From: Protofrankia sp. CiT1
GTDB lineage: Bacteria > Actinomycetota > Actinomycetes > Frankiales > Frankiaceae
Length of the DNA: 56,356 nt
Direction: 5' to 3'
Assembly (NCBI RefSeq): GCF_917627385.1
Contig: NZ_CAKJTL010000134.1
Coordinates: 46,426 to 102,781 of the forward strand
Positions 1 through 8,278 of this stretch are shown here, piece by piece. The position numbers and the translations under genes are program-made. The notes beneath the pieces are model-generated. The model ran no database searches and was not told where the DNA came from. It worked only from the letters and a program-made list of their open reading frames with translations. Positions within the stretch are counted from its first letter, which is position 1. Each line of letters begins with the position of its first letter.

Positions 1-52
1 GATCTCAAACACGCTCTTACGACCGGATGCCCGCGGTGGCAGCGCTCGATCG

Positions 53-58
53 TAAGCT
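53..58 (+). promoter_or_regulatory. Candidate -10 box of the PASTA kinase gene
   Basis: TAAGCT fits the actinobacterial TAnnnT -10 pattern and ends 7 nt before the ATG at 66. This spacing predicts a transcript starting at or next to the start codon (leaderless). No Shine-Dalgarno sequence is present. It decides in favour of ATG 66 over ATG 27. Confidence 0.5.
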
Positions 59-65
59 GTGCGAT

Positions 66-2009
66 ATGGACGCGACCGTCGCAGACCCCGTCATCGGACG
101 GTTACTGGACGGGCGCTACACCGCGCAGGAACGCATTGCCGTGGGCGGGATGGCGACGGTCTACGTCGCTCACGACAACCGGCTTGACCGGCTGGTCGCT
201 CTCAAGGTCATGCATCCGGCCCTCGCCCACGACCAGGACTTCATCCGGCGCTTCCACCAGGAGGCGACCGCCGCGGCCCGGCTGAACACTCCGCGCGCGG
301 TCTCCATCCTCGACCAGGGCAGTGATCACGGCCCCCACGGGAATGTGACCTACCTGGTGATGGAGCTTGTGCGGGGCCAGACTCTGCGCCAGTATATCGG
401 CAGCCGCGGCCGGCTGTCCCCGACCGATGCCGTCGAGATCATCGAGCCGGTCCTCGAAGCTCTCACCGCGGCCCATGAGGCCGGGATCATACATCGCGAC
501 ATCAAGCCGGAGAACATCCTCCTGGGCAACGACGGCCAGGTGAAGGTCGCGGACTTCGGGCTCGCCCGGCCCCTCAGCCAGTCAACCTACGCCATGACAC
601 AAGGTGTGGTGATGGGAACGGTCGGCTATCTGGCGCCGGAACAGGTCAGCGACGGATCGGCCGACACCCGCAGTGACATCTACGCCGCCGGGGTCGTGCT
701 CTACGAGATGCTGACCGGGCAGTTGCCCCACACCGGCAGCACCCCGATGTCAGTGGCTTACCAGGCGGTCCACGGCGAGGTTCCCGCGCCATCCACCGTC
801 GTGCCGGGTATCCCCGCCGCGCTGGACACGCTCGTACTGCGCGCCACGGCACGCGACCCGAACCAACGGCCACCCGACGGCGGCGCCATGTTGGACGAGC
901 TACGCCAGCTCGCGGCGTACCTGCCGGAGCCCGGTCAGGACTCCGGCCAGCCCGCCGATTACGTCGGCGGTGCCCACTGGGGGCTGCCGGCAGCCAGCCG
1001 GTCGCGAGCAACCACCGGCTACGAACTGGCTGGCGGGGAACCACACGGTCTCGAGCCGCGCTATCGGCCACAGCCGCGTTGGTCACGCGGCCGGCTCGCC
1101 GCGATAGCGATCGTCTCCCTCATCGCCCTGCTCGGGGGGCTTGCGGCGATGAAGGTGCTGGCCGGGCCGGGCACGGTGCGGGTTCCCCCGCTGGTCGGTC
1201 TCGACCGGGCCACGGCCGAACGCCGGCTCACCGACGCCGGGCTGCTCGCGGCCTTCGACGATCCCGCCACCAGCGACACGTTTGCCGAGGGCAAGGTCAT
1301 GGAGCAGGCTCCGGCCGCTGCCGCCGAGGTGAAGCCCAACAGCACGGTGCGGATACGCCTCAGCCTGGGCAAGGCGAAGGTCCGGGTACCCGACGTCGCC
1401 ACCCTGACGGTGGCCGAAGCCCAGAGCCGGCTCACCCGTCAGCAGCTCAACGTGGCGGCCGTGTCACGCCAGGAGGCCAGCGACACGATCGTGGCCGGCA
1501 ACGTGATCAGAACAGACCCGGTCGCGGGCACCGAGCTCGCCCAGAGCGCCCAGGTAACGCTGGTCGTCAGCACCGGTCCGGCCACCCTCGTGCTGCCCAA
1601 CGTCATCCAGCAGCCCTTCGAGCAGGCCCGGAATCAGCTCCAGGCCATCGGCCTCAAAGTCATCGCTCAGAACATCAACGACGACACCGTCCCCGTCAAC
1701 AGCGTCGTACGTACCTCCCCTGATCCAGGACAGCAGGTCAATCGCGGCTCCACGGTCACGTTGTTCGTCTCCCAGGGCCCCGCCGACAACGGGGGCAACG
1801 GCAACGGCGGGGGTGGCGACGGCCAGCTGGTCCAGGTTCCCGATGTTGTCGGGCTCAGGTACCCGGCCGCCGCCCGGGAACTGCAGCGCGCCGGGCTGAA
1901 GGCCGAGCGCGACGGGTTCGGCCTCTTCGGTGACACCGTCAAGAGCATGAACCCGCCCGCCGGCAGCACGGTCGACCGGGGCACCAAGGTGACCCTCACA
2001 GTGGGATAG
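66..2009 (+). CDS. Membrane Ser/Thr protein kinase with four PASTA repeats
   Basis: This is a PknB/StkP-type sensor kinase that phosphorylates Ser/Thr and is thought to sense peptidoglycan fragments through its extracellular repeats. The 647-residue protein has a kinase domain at about 10-280, with the glycine loop GGMATV, the ALK lysine, the catalytic HRDIKPEN loop at 143-150 and DFG at 163-165. A linker and one membrane span (about 343-366) follow, then four PASTA repeats starting near 370, 438, 508 and 590. A Gly/Asn-rich linker separates repeats 3 and 4. An in-frame ATG at 27 would add 13 residues, but ATG 66 has the TAnnnT box at the usual distance and is preferred. Codon 12 or so is TTA, which is rare in such genomes. 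The position next to aroG resembles the Streptomyces arrangement. Kinase identity is certain; the ligand is inferred from the family. Confidence 0.95.
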   Translation: MDATVADPVIGRLLDGRYTAQERIAVGGMATVYVAHDNRLDRLVALKVMHPALAHDQDFIRRFHQEATAAARLNTPRAVSILDQGSDHGPHGNVTYLVMELVRGQTLRQYIGSRGRLSPTDAVEIIEPVLEALTAAHEAGIIHRDIKPENILLGNDGQVKVADFGLARPLSQSTYAMTQGVVMGTVGYLAPEQVSDGSADTRSDIYAAGVVLYEMLTGQLPHTGSTPMSVAYQAVHGEVPAPSTVVPGIPAALDTLVLRATARDPNQRPPDGGAMLDELRQLAAYLPEPGQDSGQPADYVGGAHWGLPAASRSRATTGYELAGGEPHGLEPRYRPQPRWSRGRLAAIAIVSLIALLGGLAAMKVLAGPGTVRVPPLVGLDRATAERRLTDAGLLAAFDDPATSDTFAEGKVMEQAPAAAAEVKPNSTVRIRLSLGKAKVRVPDVATLTVAEAQSRLTRQQLNVAAVSRQEASDTIVAGNVIRTDPVAGTELAQSAQVTLVVSTGPATLVLPNVIQQPFEQARNQLQAIGLKVIAQNINDDTVPVNSVVRTSPDPGQQVNRGSTVTLFVSQGPADNGGNGNGGGGDGQLVQVPDVVGLRYPAAARELQRAGLKAERDGFGLFGDTVKSMNPPAGSTVDRGTKVTLTVG

Positions 2010-2208
2010 TGCGGATGACTATCTGGCGATCGTTCAGAATGGGTGTATCCCCGGGTGTACCGGCCCACCCGGACGAATCACCATGGGCGGCGAGGGCGAG
2101 ATACGTGCCCACGCGGGGTGTTCCCCGTCACCATGGGACCGGACGGTGTATACGGGTGCCGATCAGCGCCTGGACGGCGCACCGTACAGGGGGAACAGGG
2201 GGACGTCC

Positions 2209-3357
2209 GTGGGAGTGCCACTCACTCGGCGGCGAGCGGAACACTTCGACCGGTTAACGGACGGTCGACAGCCCGTCGTCGGCTCACGCGACCGCGCCAG
2301 GATGGATGTCGTCAGCGCGCTGCGAGCGGTTGAACAGGTATCGCCGCGGGAGGAGTTCCGCGCGTCCCTGCGCGCCCTGCTGTGCGCGGAAACCTCGGAC
2401 ACCTGGCTGCTGAGCAGCGAGCTACCGGCCGCGGCGCTCCCGGCTACCGAGCTCCTGACCAGCGCCGGGCGTACTCCCGCGCGCGGCTCCCGCGCGCGGG
2501 TCTGCGTCCGCCCGGCCCTGATCGGTGCCCTCGCCACCTCGGTCGTGGTGACGGGCATCGCGGTCAACACCGATCGGGCGCTTCCCGGTGAGCCTTTCTA
2601 CGGGCTCAAGCTCCGAGTCGAGCAGATCCAGCTCGATCTCACCAACAGCCGGGTGGAAAAAGCCAAGGTCCATCTCGACATTGCCCGGACCAGGCTCGGG
2701 GAGATCCGCACCATCATGGACGACGGGCTGCTCCCGAGGAGGACCACCGAGGTTCGCGCTCTCCTCACGGCCTGGCGCAACGAGGCGTCGGCCGGTGGGG
2801 AGGTGCTGGTCGCCGAGGCCCGCAGCGGCAGCGATGACGCGTTGCGCACGGTCCGGGATTTCACCACCGACCAGTCCCGAGATCTGCGCGCGCTGCTCGA
2901 CGGCCTGCCCGGCGGTCTGCTGCGCACGATGGCCTCCGCCGCTCTTGACTACGTGCATGGTGTGAACGACACCGTCACCGCCGTAATCGCGACGCCGTCG
3001 CGTGGGAGCGCCCCGCAGGCCGCTCCCACCCAGGCGGACGGTTCGCGCACCCGGCAGCCGGCCCGCCAGGACACGGACGGGACGCCGCCGATGAGCCCGT
3101 CCCCCACACCGGTCTCCGGCGCGGGTGTCCCGACAACCCCCAGCGCACCGAGCACGGTCACTACCGATCTCCCGGCGGTGAGCCCCACCAGCCCGGCTAC
3201 CACCGGACAGCCCGCGAACACCAGCACCGCGACCGCAACCACCACCCCGGCCACCGGGGCATCGCGGACGCCGAGCGCGCCACCGACCGAGAGCGATCCC
3301 GCTGTCGATCCCGAGGGCATCGTGGCGGGTCTGCTGGACTCCGCCGACCCGGGCTGA
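2209..3357 (+). CDS. DUF5667-domain membrane-anchored protein
   Basis: The function is unknown. DUF5667 proteins are actinobacterial and often sit beside sigma factor genes; none is visible here. The chosen GTG at 2209 is preceded by a G-rich Shine-Dalgarno (AGGGGGAACAGGGGG), giving 382 residues. An upstream in-frame ATG at 2083 lacks such a site. The N-terminal part is soluble and contains an EEFRASLRALL helix. One hydrophobic span lies at about 102-120. The DUF5667 core follows immediately (LPGEPFYGLK at about 125), with heptad-like helices to about 260. The last 120 residues are Pro/Ser/Thr/Ala-rich and low in complexity, probably an extracytoplasmic stalk. It ends 55 bp from the convergent aroG. 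Domain assignment is confident and the cellular role is not known. Confidence 0.8.
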   Translation: MGVPLTRRRAEHFDRLTDGRQPVVGSRDRARMDVVSALRAVEQVSPREEFRASLRALLCAETSDTWLLSSELPAAALPATELLTSAGRTPARGSRARVCVRPALIGALATSVVVTGIAVNTDRALPGEPFYGLKLRVEQIQLDLTNSRVEKAKVHLDIARTRLGEIRTIMDDGLLPRRTTEVRALLTAWRNEASAGGEVLVAEARSGSDDALRTVRDFTTDQSRDLRALLDGLPGGLLRTMASAALDYVHGVNDTVTAVIATPSRGSAPQAAPTQADGSRTRQPARQDTDGTPPMSPSPTPVSGAGVPTTPSAPSTVTTDLPAVSPTSPATTGQPANTSTATATTTPATGASRTPSAPPTESDPAVDPEGIVAGLLDSADPG

Positions 3358-3412
3358 CCCAGCCAGCTCCCGCGATCAGCTCCGCCACGCCCGCTGGATC
3401 GACAAAGATGAT

Positions 3413-4801
3413 CTATGTTGCCCCGGTGGATCTGGCAGGCGCTACCCGGGCGCTGGCAGGCGCCACCCCGGAGGCGCCCTGCTGAAGCATCTCAGCGACG
3501 AGGAAGGCCAGCTCCAAGGCTTGGCCGGTGTTGAGACGCGGATCGCATGCGGTCTCGTACCGACCGGCGAGATCGGCCTCACCGATCTGTTCGCCACCAC
3601 CGAGGCACTCCGTCACGTTGTCACCGGTGAGCTCGATATGCACGCCGCCAGGATGGGTGCCCAGCGACTTATGGACCTCGAAGAAACCGAACACCTCGTC
3701 GAGGACATCGTCGAAGTGCCGGGTCTTCACCCCGTTCACGTCACGGGTGTTGCCGTGCATGGGATCGCACGACCACACCACAGGATGCCCGGCGGAGTTG
3801 ACCTTCTCGATAATCGCGGGAAGCACCTCGCGGACACGGCCCGCTCCCATCCGGGTGATGACCGTGAAACGGCCTGGGATGTGCTCAGGGTCAAGCCGAT
3901 CGACCAACGCGAGGACGTCGTCCGGGGATGCGTTCGGGCCCACCTTGCACCCGATGGGGTTGCCGACCCGGGACATCAGGTCCACATGCGCGCCATCGAG
4001 ATGACGGGTACGTTCACCGATCCAGAGCATGTGCGCGGAGAGATCGTAGACCGCGCCGCTCGCCTCCTCTGTCCGGGTCAGCGCCCGCTCGTACTCCAGC
4101 AGGAGCGCCTCATGGCTCGTGAACAGCTCGACGCCGTGCAGGCTGGGCGCGCGTTCGGGACTGATGCCGCAGGCCGCCATGAACGACAACGCCCGCTCGA
4201 TGTCGGTGGCCATGAGCTCGTACCGGCGCCCAGCCGCGGAGTCCCGCACGAACGTCTTGTTCCACTCGTGCACCTTCGACAGATCGGCGAATCCGCCGGT
4301 GGCGAAGGAGCGGATGAGGTTCAGCGCGACCGCGCTGGCATGGTAGGCATCCACCAGTCTGCGGGCGTCGGGCCGGCGGGCCGAGGCCGTCGCGGCGATG
4401 CCGTTGACCGCGTCACCGCGGTAGGACGGCAGCCCCGTGCTCGCCTCGATGTCGGCTGACCGCGGCTTCGCATACTGACCGGCTATCCGGGCGACCTTCA
4501 CCACCGGCACGCTCGCGCCGTAGGTAAGCACAACCGCCATCTGCAGCAGCGTTTTCACCTTGTCACGAATCTTGTCGGCGGTGTTCGCGGCAAAGGTTTC
4601 CGCGCAGTCGCCGCCCTGGAGCAAAAACGCCTCGCCCCGGGCGACCGACCCCAGCCGTTCGGTCAGCACCCGAATTTCCGGCGCGGTGACCAACGGCGGG
4701 AGGATCGCCAACCGGTCACGGGCTGCGGCCAGTTCCACCGGGTCGGGCCAGCTCGGCTGTTGCTTGGCCGGCAGGGTCCGCCAGACATCCAGTTCGTCCA
4801 C
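3413..4801 (-). CDS. aroG: 3-deoxy-D-arabino-heptulosonate 7-phosphate synthase, class II
   Basis: It condenses phosphoenolpyruvate and erythrose 4-phosphate to DAHP, the first step of the shikimate pathway, in the cytoplasm. At 462 residues it has the same length as the M. tuberculosis enzyme. Class II hallmarks are visible: LQGGDCAETF near residue 80, the KVARIAGQYAKPRS segment, RMGAGRVREVLP and the metal/substrate motif VVWSCDPMHGNT. The start is GTG at 4801. No Shine-Dalgarno precedes it, but TAGCCT lies 8 nt upstream, suggesting a leaderless message. It is monocistronic, convergent with the DUF5667 gene, and lies downstream of pfkA on the same strand with its own promoter. Identity is very confident. 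Allosteric control by aromatic amino acids is known for the family but cannot be read from the sequence. Confidence 0.97.
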   Translation of the reverse strand: MDELDVWRTLPAKQQPSWPDPVELAAARDRLAILPPLVTAPEIRVLTERLGSVARGEAFLLQGGDCAETFAANTADKIRDKVKTLLQMAVVLTYGASVPVVKVARIAGQYAKPRSADIEASTGLPSYRGDAVNGIAATASARRPDARRLVDAYHASAVALNLIRSFATGGFADLSKVHEWNKTFVRDSAAGRRYELMATDIERALSFMAACGISPERAPSLHGVELFTSHEALLLEYERALTRTEEASGAVYDLSAHMLWIGERTRHLDGAHVDLMSRVGNPIGCKVGPNASPDDVLALVDRLDPEHIPGRFTVITRMGAGRVREVLPAIIEKVNSAGHPVVWSCDPMHGNTRDVNGVKTRHFDDVLDEVFGFFEVHKSLGTHPGGVHIELTGDNVTECLGGGEQIGEADLAGRYETACDPRLNTGQALELAFLVAEMLQQGASGVAPASARVAPARSTGAT

Positions 4802-4809
4802 AGTGTAAT

Positions 4810-4815
4810 AGGCTA
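4810..4815 (-). promoter_or_regulatory. Candidate -10 box of aroG (leaderless type)
   Basis: On the minus strand TAGCCT ends 8 nt before the GTG start of aroG, and no Shine-Dalgarno lies between. It fits the same TAnnnT-N6-8-start arrangement seen at eight other genes in the window. Confidence 0.5.
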
Positions 4816-4895
4816 CGGCGTAAAGATTTGATCATGCATCACCGCAGCCGTGCCGTGCCTCGGCCGTGTCGGCTCCGCCGTGTCCCAGCCATGTC

Positions 4896-5921
4896 TCAGC
4901 CGAAGAACACCTCCGCCTCGGTGTAGAGCTCCTCGGGGACCAGCTTGAGCTGACGGGTCGCCTCCGTCAGCGGTACCCGCTCGATCCGGGTTCCGCGCAG
5001 AGCGACCATCGTGCCCCAGGCGCCGTCATACACGGCATCAATGGCATGCAGGCCGAAACGGGTCGCAAGCCAGCGGTCGAACGCCGTTGGTGTACCGCCC
5101 CGCTGCACATGGCCGAGTACGGTGGCGCGGGACTCGCGCCCGGTACGGCCACGGATCTCAGTCTCCAGGACGGACGCGATTCCCTGCAGCCGGACATGTC
5201 CAAAGGCATCAAGTTCGCCCTCCTTGACCACTAGGCTGCCGGCCACCGGGCTCGCGCCCTCGGCCACCACGATGATCGGCGCATAGTGCGAGGCAAAACG
5301 GTGCTCGACGAAGGCGCAGACCTTGTCGATGTCGAACGGCCGTTCCGGGATGAGGATCACGTTGGCGCCGGCCGCCATCCCGCTGTGCAGGGCGATCCAG
5401 CCGGCGTGCCTGCCCATGACCTCGACGATGAGGACCCGGTGGTGGCTCTCGGCGGTGGTGTGCAGCCGGTCGATGGCCTCCATCGCGATGTTCACCGCCG
5501 TATCGAACCCGAAGGTGTAATCGGTGGCCGACAGATCGTTGTCGATGGTCTTGGGAACCCCGACAATCGGAATGCCCTCGGCGTGCAGCCGGGCGGCGAC
5601 GCCGAGGGTGTCCTCGCCCCCGACGGCGACAAGGGCGTCGATCCCCAGGCTGTTGATTGTCTGCCGGATGCGATCCGCCCCGTCATTCACCTTGTAGGGA
5701 TTTGTGCGGCTGGAACCGAGAATCGTCCCACCGCGCGGAAGAATCCCCCGGACCGCAGCTACGCCAAGCGGCACCGTCGAATTTTCCAGAAGACCGCGCC
5801 AGCCGTCCCGGAAACCCACGAAAGAATATCCATAGATATCCACTCCCTTACGGACAACCGCCCGTATGACCGCGTTCAGTCCTGGGCAGTCCCCACCGCC
5901 TGTCAGTACGCCGACCCGCAC
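4896..5921 (-). CDS. pfkA: 6-phosphofructokinase, predicted pyrophosphate-dependent
   Basis: It phosphorylates fructose 6-phosphate to fructose 1,6-bisphosphate. The GTG at 5921 is used because AAAAGGGG lies 7 nt upstream and the protein then begins VRVGVLTGGGDCPGLN as in the family; the result is 341 residues, typical of actinobacterial PfkA. Active-site motifs are present (GGGDCPG, PKTIDND with the catalytic Asp, MGRHAGW, HVQRGG). Numbering matches E. coli PfkA exactly: residue 104 is Asp (GGED) and residue 124 is Lys. In the family Asp104/Lys124 marks PPi-using enzymes such as that of Amycolatopsis methanolica, whereas ATP enzymes have Gly104. The phosphoryl donor is therefore predicted to be PPi, which makes the step reversible. 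This is an inference from two residues. It is transcribed toward aroG. Confidence 0.93.
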   Translation of the reverse strand: MRVGVLTGGGDCPGLNAVIRAVVRKGVDIYGYSFVGFRDGWRGLLENSTVPLGVAAVRGILPRGGTILGSSRTNPYKVNDGADRIRQTINSLGIDALVAVGGEDTLGVAARLHAEGIPIVGVPKTIDNDLSATDYTFGFDTAVNIAMEAIDRLHTTAESHHRVLIVEVMGRHAGWIALHSGMAAGANVILIPERPFDIDKVCAFVEHRFASHYAPIIVVAEGASPVAGSLVVKEGELDAFGHVRLQGIASVLETEIRGRTGRESRATVLGHVQRGGTPTAFDRWLATRFGLHAIDAVYDGAWGTMVALRGTRIERVPLTEATRQLKLVPEELYTEAEVFFG

Positions 5922-6134
5922 GACCGCACCCCTTTTCGCCACCTTGACGCCTTGACGACTTGCCTTGATGACCCGCATCGAGCCCATCAGGGCGGAGCGT
6001 AGTCGTGGCGGAGCGTTCCAGGAACAGAACCGGCATCCGTGGCGCGAAAATCCGGTTGAACAAAAACCAAAAGATCATAGTTCCGCTCGCACGGCCGGGC
6101 CGGCGGCCCGGAAGAACCGCCGGAAGAGGCGCTC

Positions 6135-6695
6135 CTATCCGGCGGCTTCCGCGGCTTCCGCAGCTTCCGCAGCTTCCGCGGCCAACGATGACGCGGCTGC
6201 CCGCAACGGCGCCAGCACACGCCAGCGGGCCAGGTTGTGCCGGGCGTCGGCGAGGGCGTCATGGGCGTCGTGGGGCGGCCGCGGCAGCGGTGGCCGGCCG
6301 ACCTCCTCCCAGAGCTGGCGCAGGTCACGGGTGAACCGGGGGAAAGGACGGGGAAGATCGGTCATTGTGCCGAAAAGCTGACAAAGCACCACATGGTCAT
6401 AAGCGGCGTACCAGGCCCACAGCTCCGGCGGCCCGTCGACACCGAGGAACTCGGCGATGTCCGAACGGATCCGCGACCGCGACCGCCAGCACGGATCGGC
6501 CGGCGGCGGAAGTTTGTCCAGCACGTTGCGCCGCACCCACGGCACCGCGAAGGCTGGATCGAACTCAGTGGACACAGCGTAGTATTCTCTGGCGCCGTCC
6601 TCACTGACGATCCCGATGCTCACCAGATCCAGCCAGTGGTGGCCGGCTTCGGAACGTTCGATGAACTCGGTGTCATAAAGATATCGGGTGCCCAC
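6135..6695 (-). CDS. DEDDh 3'-5' exoribonuclease (polyadenylate-specific exoribonuclease AS family)
   Basis: This is the counterpart of M. tuberculosis Rv2179c, an RNase T-superfamily 3' exoribonuclease. Acidic active-site residues are visible in YDTEFIE at the N-terminus, in the segment around WYAAYDHVVL, and in the terminal DAHDALADARHN motif with the DEDDh His/Asp. The GTG at 6695 gives 186 residues and places the catalytic DTE near the N-terminus as expected; no strong ribosome-binding site is seen. It follows the glycosidase-like gene with a 22 bp gap, so it is probably co-transcribed with it. The C-terminus is extended by an Ala-Glu tail (EAAEAAEAAEAAG) encoded by a 9-bp tandem repeat. 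Residues beyond the His/Asp motif are not expected to be catalytic. Confidence 0.88.
   Translation of the reverse strand: MGTRYLYDTEFIERSEAGHHWLDLVSIGIVSEDGAREYYAVSTEFDPAFAVPWVRRNVLDKLPPPADPCWRSRSRIRSDIAEFLGVDGPPELWAWYAAYDHVVLCQLFGTMTDLPRPFPRFTRDLRQLWEEVGRPPLPRPPHDAHDALADARHNLARWRVLAPLRAAASSLAAEAAEAAEAAEAAG
6142..6177. repeat. Four 9-bp tandem repeats in the exoribonuclease C-terminus
   Basis: Units of GCGGCTTCC or GCAGCTTCC, four in a row, encode the Glu-Ala-Ala tail on the minus strand. The repeat length is a multiple of three, so copy number could change without frameshift. Confidence 0.9.
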
Positions 6696-6717
6696 CCGTC
6701 CAGTTTGCCTGCCCACG

Positions 6718-8253
6718 TCAGGGAAAGCGCCGGCTGCCGGCGACAGCCGCCCGTCCGCCGCGGCCGCGGCCGCGGCCGCGGCGCATTCTCCACCGCAGAC
6801 CGCCCAGGACCGACGCCATTCCCACGGCGCCAGCCAGCGGCAGTGCCCACAGCGCCATGCCGCCAGGCTGGCCGCCTCCCGTGCCGCCAGCCTGGCCGGT
6901 GGCACGGGAGGCGGCTCTGTCCGTCCGCATGGCGCCGTCCACGGCCTGCCCTCCGGCGGGAGGCGCCGTTGGCCGCGCGGTGACCCCTGGGCAGGGGTCA
7001 CCAGCCACCGGCGCGGCCACCGGTGGTTCCCGCCCGGCGGCCGCGGGTTCGACCCTGACGTCCACCCGGGCGGCTCGGGCATCGGTGACCAGGCAGAGCA
7101 CACCCGCGCCGGGAGCGGACACCACCGTCGCCCCGTTCGCCCGGACCACGTAACCGTCAGGGTAGACGCGCGTGGGAACACGGATCTGGGTCGCGGCCCC
7201 ACCGCTGAAGGCACCTCCGCCGGCCGGCACCGGTACGTAGGACAGTGTCAGCAGCCGCCCCGACGGACTGTAGGTGAAGCCGACCGGTACACCGGCCACC
7301 GCGGCCGGATAGGGCCTGGCGACGGCACCGAGCGTGGTGTCGTTCAGCGGCCGGTCGAAGAACCATCCGAGCTGGGTCGCGTCGGCGGCCGACACCAGCC
7401 GCAGCACGGTCGCGGGATCGCCGGCGGCCCACCCGACCAGCAGCGCGGCCTCGTCGTTGGTCACGACACTCGCGGCCGCGTCGAACGGGGCGATGCTCTG
7501 CCGCCACAGCAGATGGTGGGCATCGGTGTCCCGGACCGCTCCGTTGAGCGCGGGTGAACCGGCCGGGGCAACGAGCTCGAAGCCGACCAGCCCGGCGACA
7601 TCGTGGAAGCGGCCAGCCACCCGCCGTAGGCCAGCGGCGAATGCCTCATCACCGGCTCGCACCGCGGCGGCGGTCGGCACAATCTGGATCATGACTCGCA
7701 GTCCCCGACCGACAACGGCATCGACAGCCGTGGCAAGCTGCTCAAGCCCGGGATCGGAGCCATCGGCGGCCGCCCGAGCCGGCATGCCAGCGTGGCTGGA
7801 ACTGCTGGAACTGCTGGAACTGCCAGCGAACGTCCCGTCGGTGTCCATCCGCACGCCGATACTCACCGCGTTGAAGCCCTCGGCCGCCCACTGCCCAGCG
7901 GTGGCGGTGTCAACGACAGCCCCTGGAGGGACCGAGGGACCGTGCAGGAACAGCACACGGCCTTCAAGATCAACAATAAAGCGGCCCGCGCGCAGCACGG
8001 TGCCGGCGGGCGGGCCACCCGCCGCGATCGCGGTCAGCGCCAGGCCCGTCGGTTCCGCGCCGCGCGCGGGCTGAGCCCCGAGCGCCGAGACAACGCCGGC
8101 CGTCGCCGCTACCGTGGTGACAGCCACGGTCACACCCGTTGTGATCAGCCGTCCCAGGCCGCGCCGCCCCGCCGCGAAACGCCCGGTCGGCCGGTGTTCG
8201 TTCCAGCGCGGCCTCGGCGCTCTGGGGGCCCCCGATGAGTACACGCCGACCAT
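6718..8253 (-). CDS. Endoglycoceramidase-like (GH5) membrane-anchored protein, predicted non-catalytic
   Basis: The 511-residue protein has a cytoplasmic basic start, a signal/anchor helix at about 36-60, a GH5-type barrel (GRVLFLHGPSVP, AAEGFNAVSIGVRMD), the endoglycoceramidase-type C-terminal domain (RPYPAAVAGVPV then RVPTRVYPDGYVV), a Pro-rich linker and a second hydrophobic segment before a very basic tail. Where family members carry the acid/base in a NEP motif, this protein reads GFELVAPA (224-231). Where the nucleophile VGEFG is expected, it reads VGWAAG (273-278). Both catalytic glutamates thus appear lost. A run of nine serines is encoded by a tandem repeat. ATG 8253 lies 25 bp after the acyltransferase stop, so it is probably translated from the same mRNA. 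Fold assignment is fairly confident; a lectin-like or scaffold role is only inference. Confidence 0.75.
   Translation of the reverse strand: MVGVYSSGAPRAPRPRWNEHRPTGRFAAGRRGLGRLITTGVTVAVTTVAATAGVVSALGAQPARGAEPTGLALTAIAAGGPPAGTVLRAGRFIVDLEGRVLFLHGPSVPPGAVVDTATAGQWAAEGFNAVSIGVRMDTDGTFAGSSSSSSSSSHAGMPARAAADGSDPGLEQLATAVDAVVGRGLRVMIQIVPTAAAVRAGDEAFAAGLRRVAGRFHDVAGLVGFELVAPAGSPALNGAVRDTDAHHLLWRQSIAPFDAAASVVTNDEAALLVGWAAGDPATVLRLVSAADATQLGWFFDRPLNDTTLGAVARPYPAAVAGVPVGFTYSPSGRLLTLSYVPVPAGGGAFSGGAATQIRVPTRVYPDGYVVRANGATVVSAPGAGVLCLVTDARAARVDVRVEPAAAGREPPVAAPVAGDPCPGVTARPTAPPAGGQAVDGAMRTDRAASRATGQAGGTGGGQPGGMALWALPLAGAVGMASVLGGLRWRMRRGRGRGRGGRAAVAGSRRFP
6757..6780. repeat. Four 6-bp GCCGCG tandem repeats
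   Basis: GCCGCG is repeated four times near the 3' end of the glycosidase-like gene. It encodes an alternating Arg-Gly tail (RGRGRG) on the minus strand. Confidence 0.85.
7795..7830. repeat. Four 9-bp tandem repeats encoding a poly-Ser run
   Basis: GCTGGAACT is repeated four times perfectly. Read on the minus strand it encodes the Ser-only stretch in the glycosidase-like protein, between two predicted secondary structure elements of the barrel. Confidence 0.9.
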
Positions 8254-8278
8254 CCTGCCGTGCCCACCGCGCGAGCCG

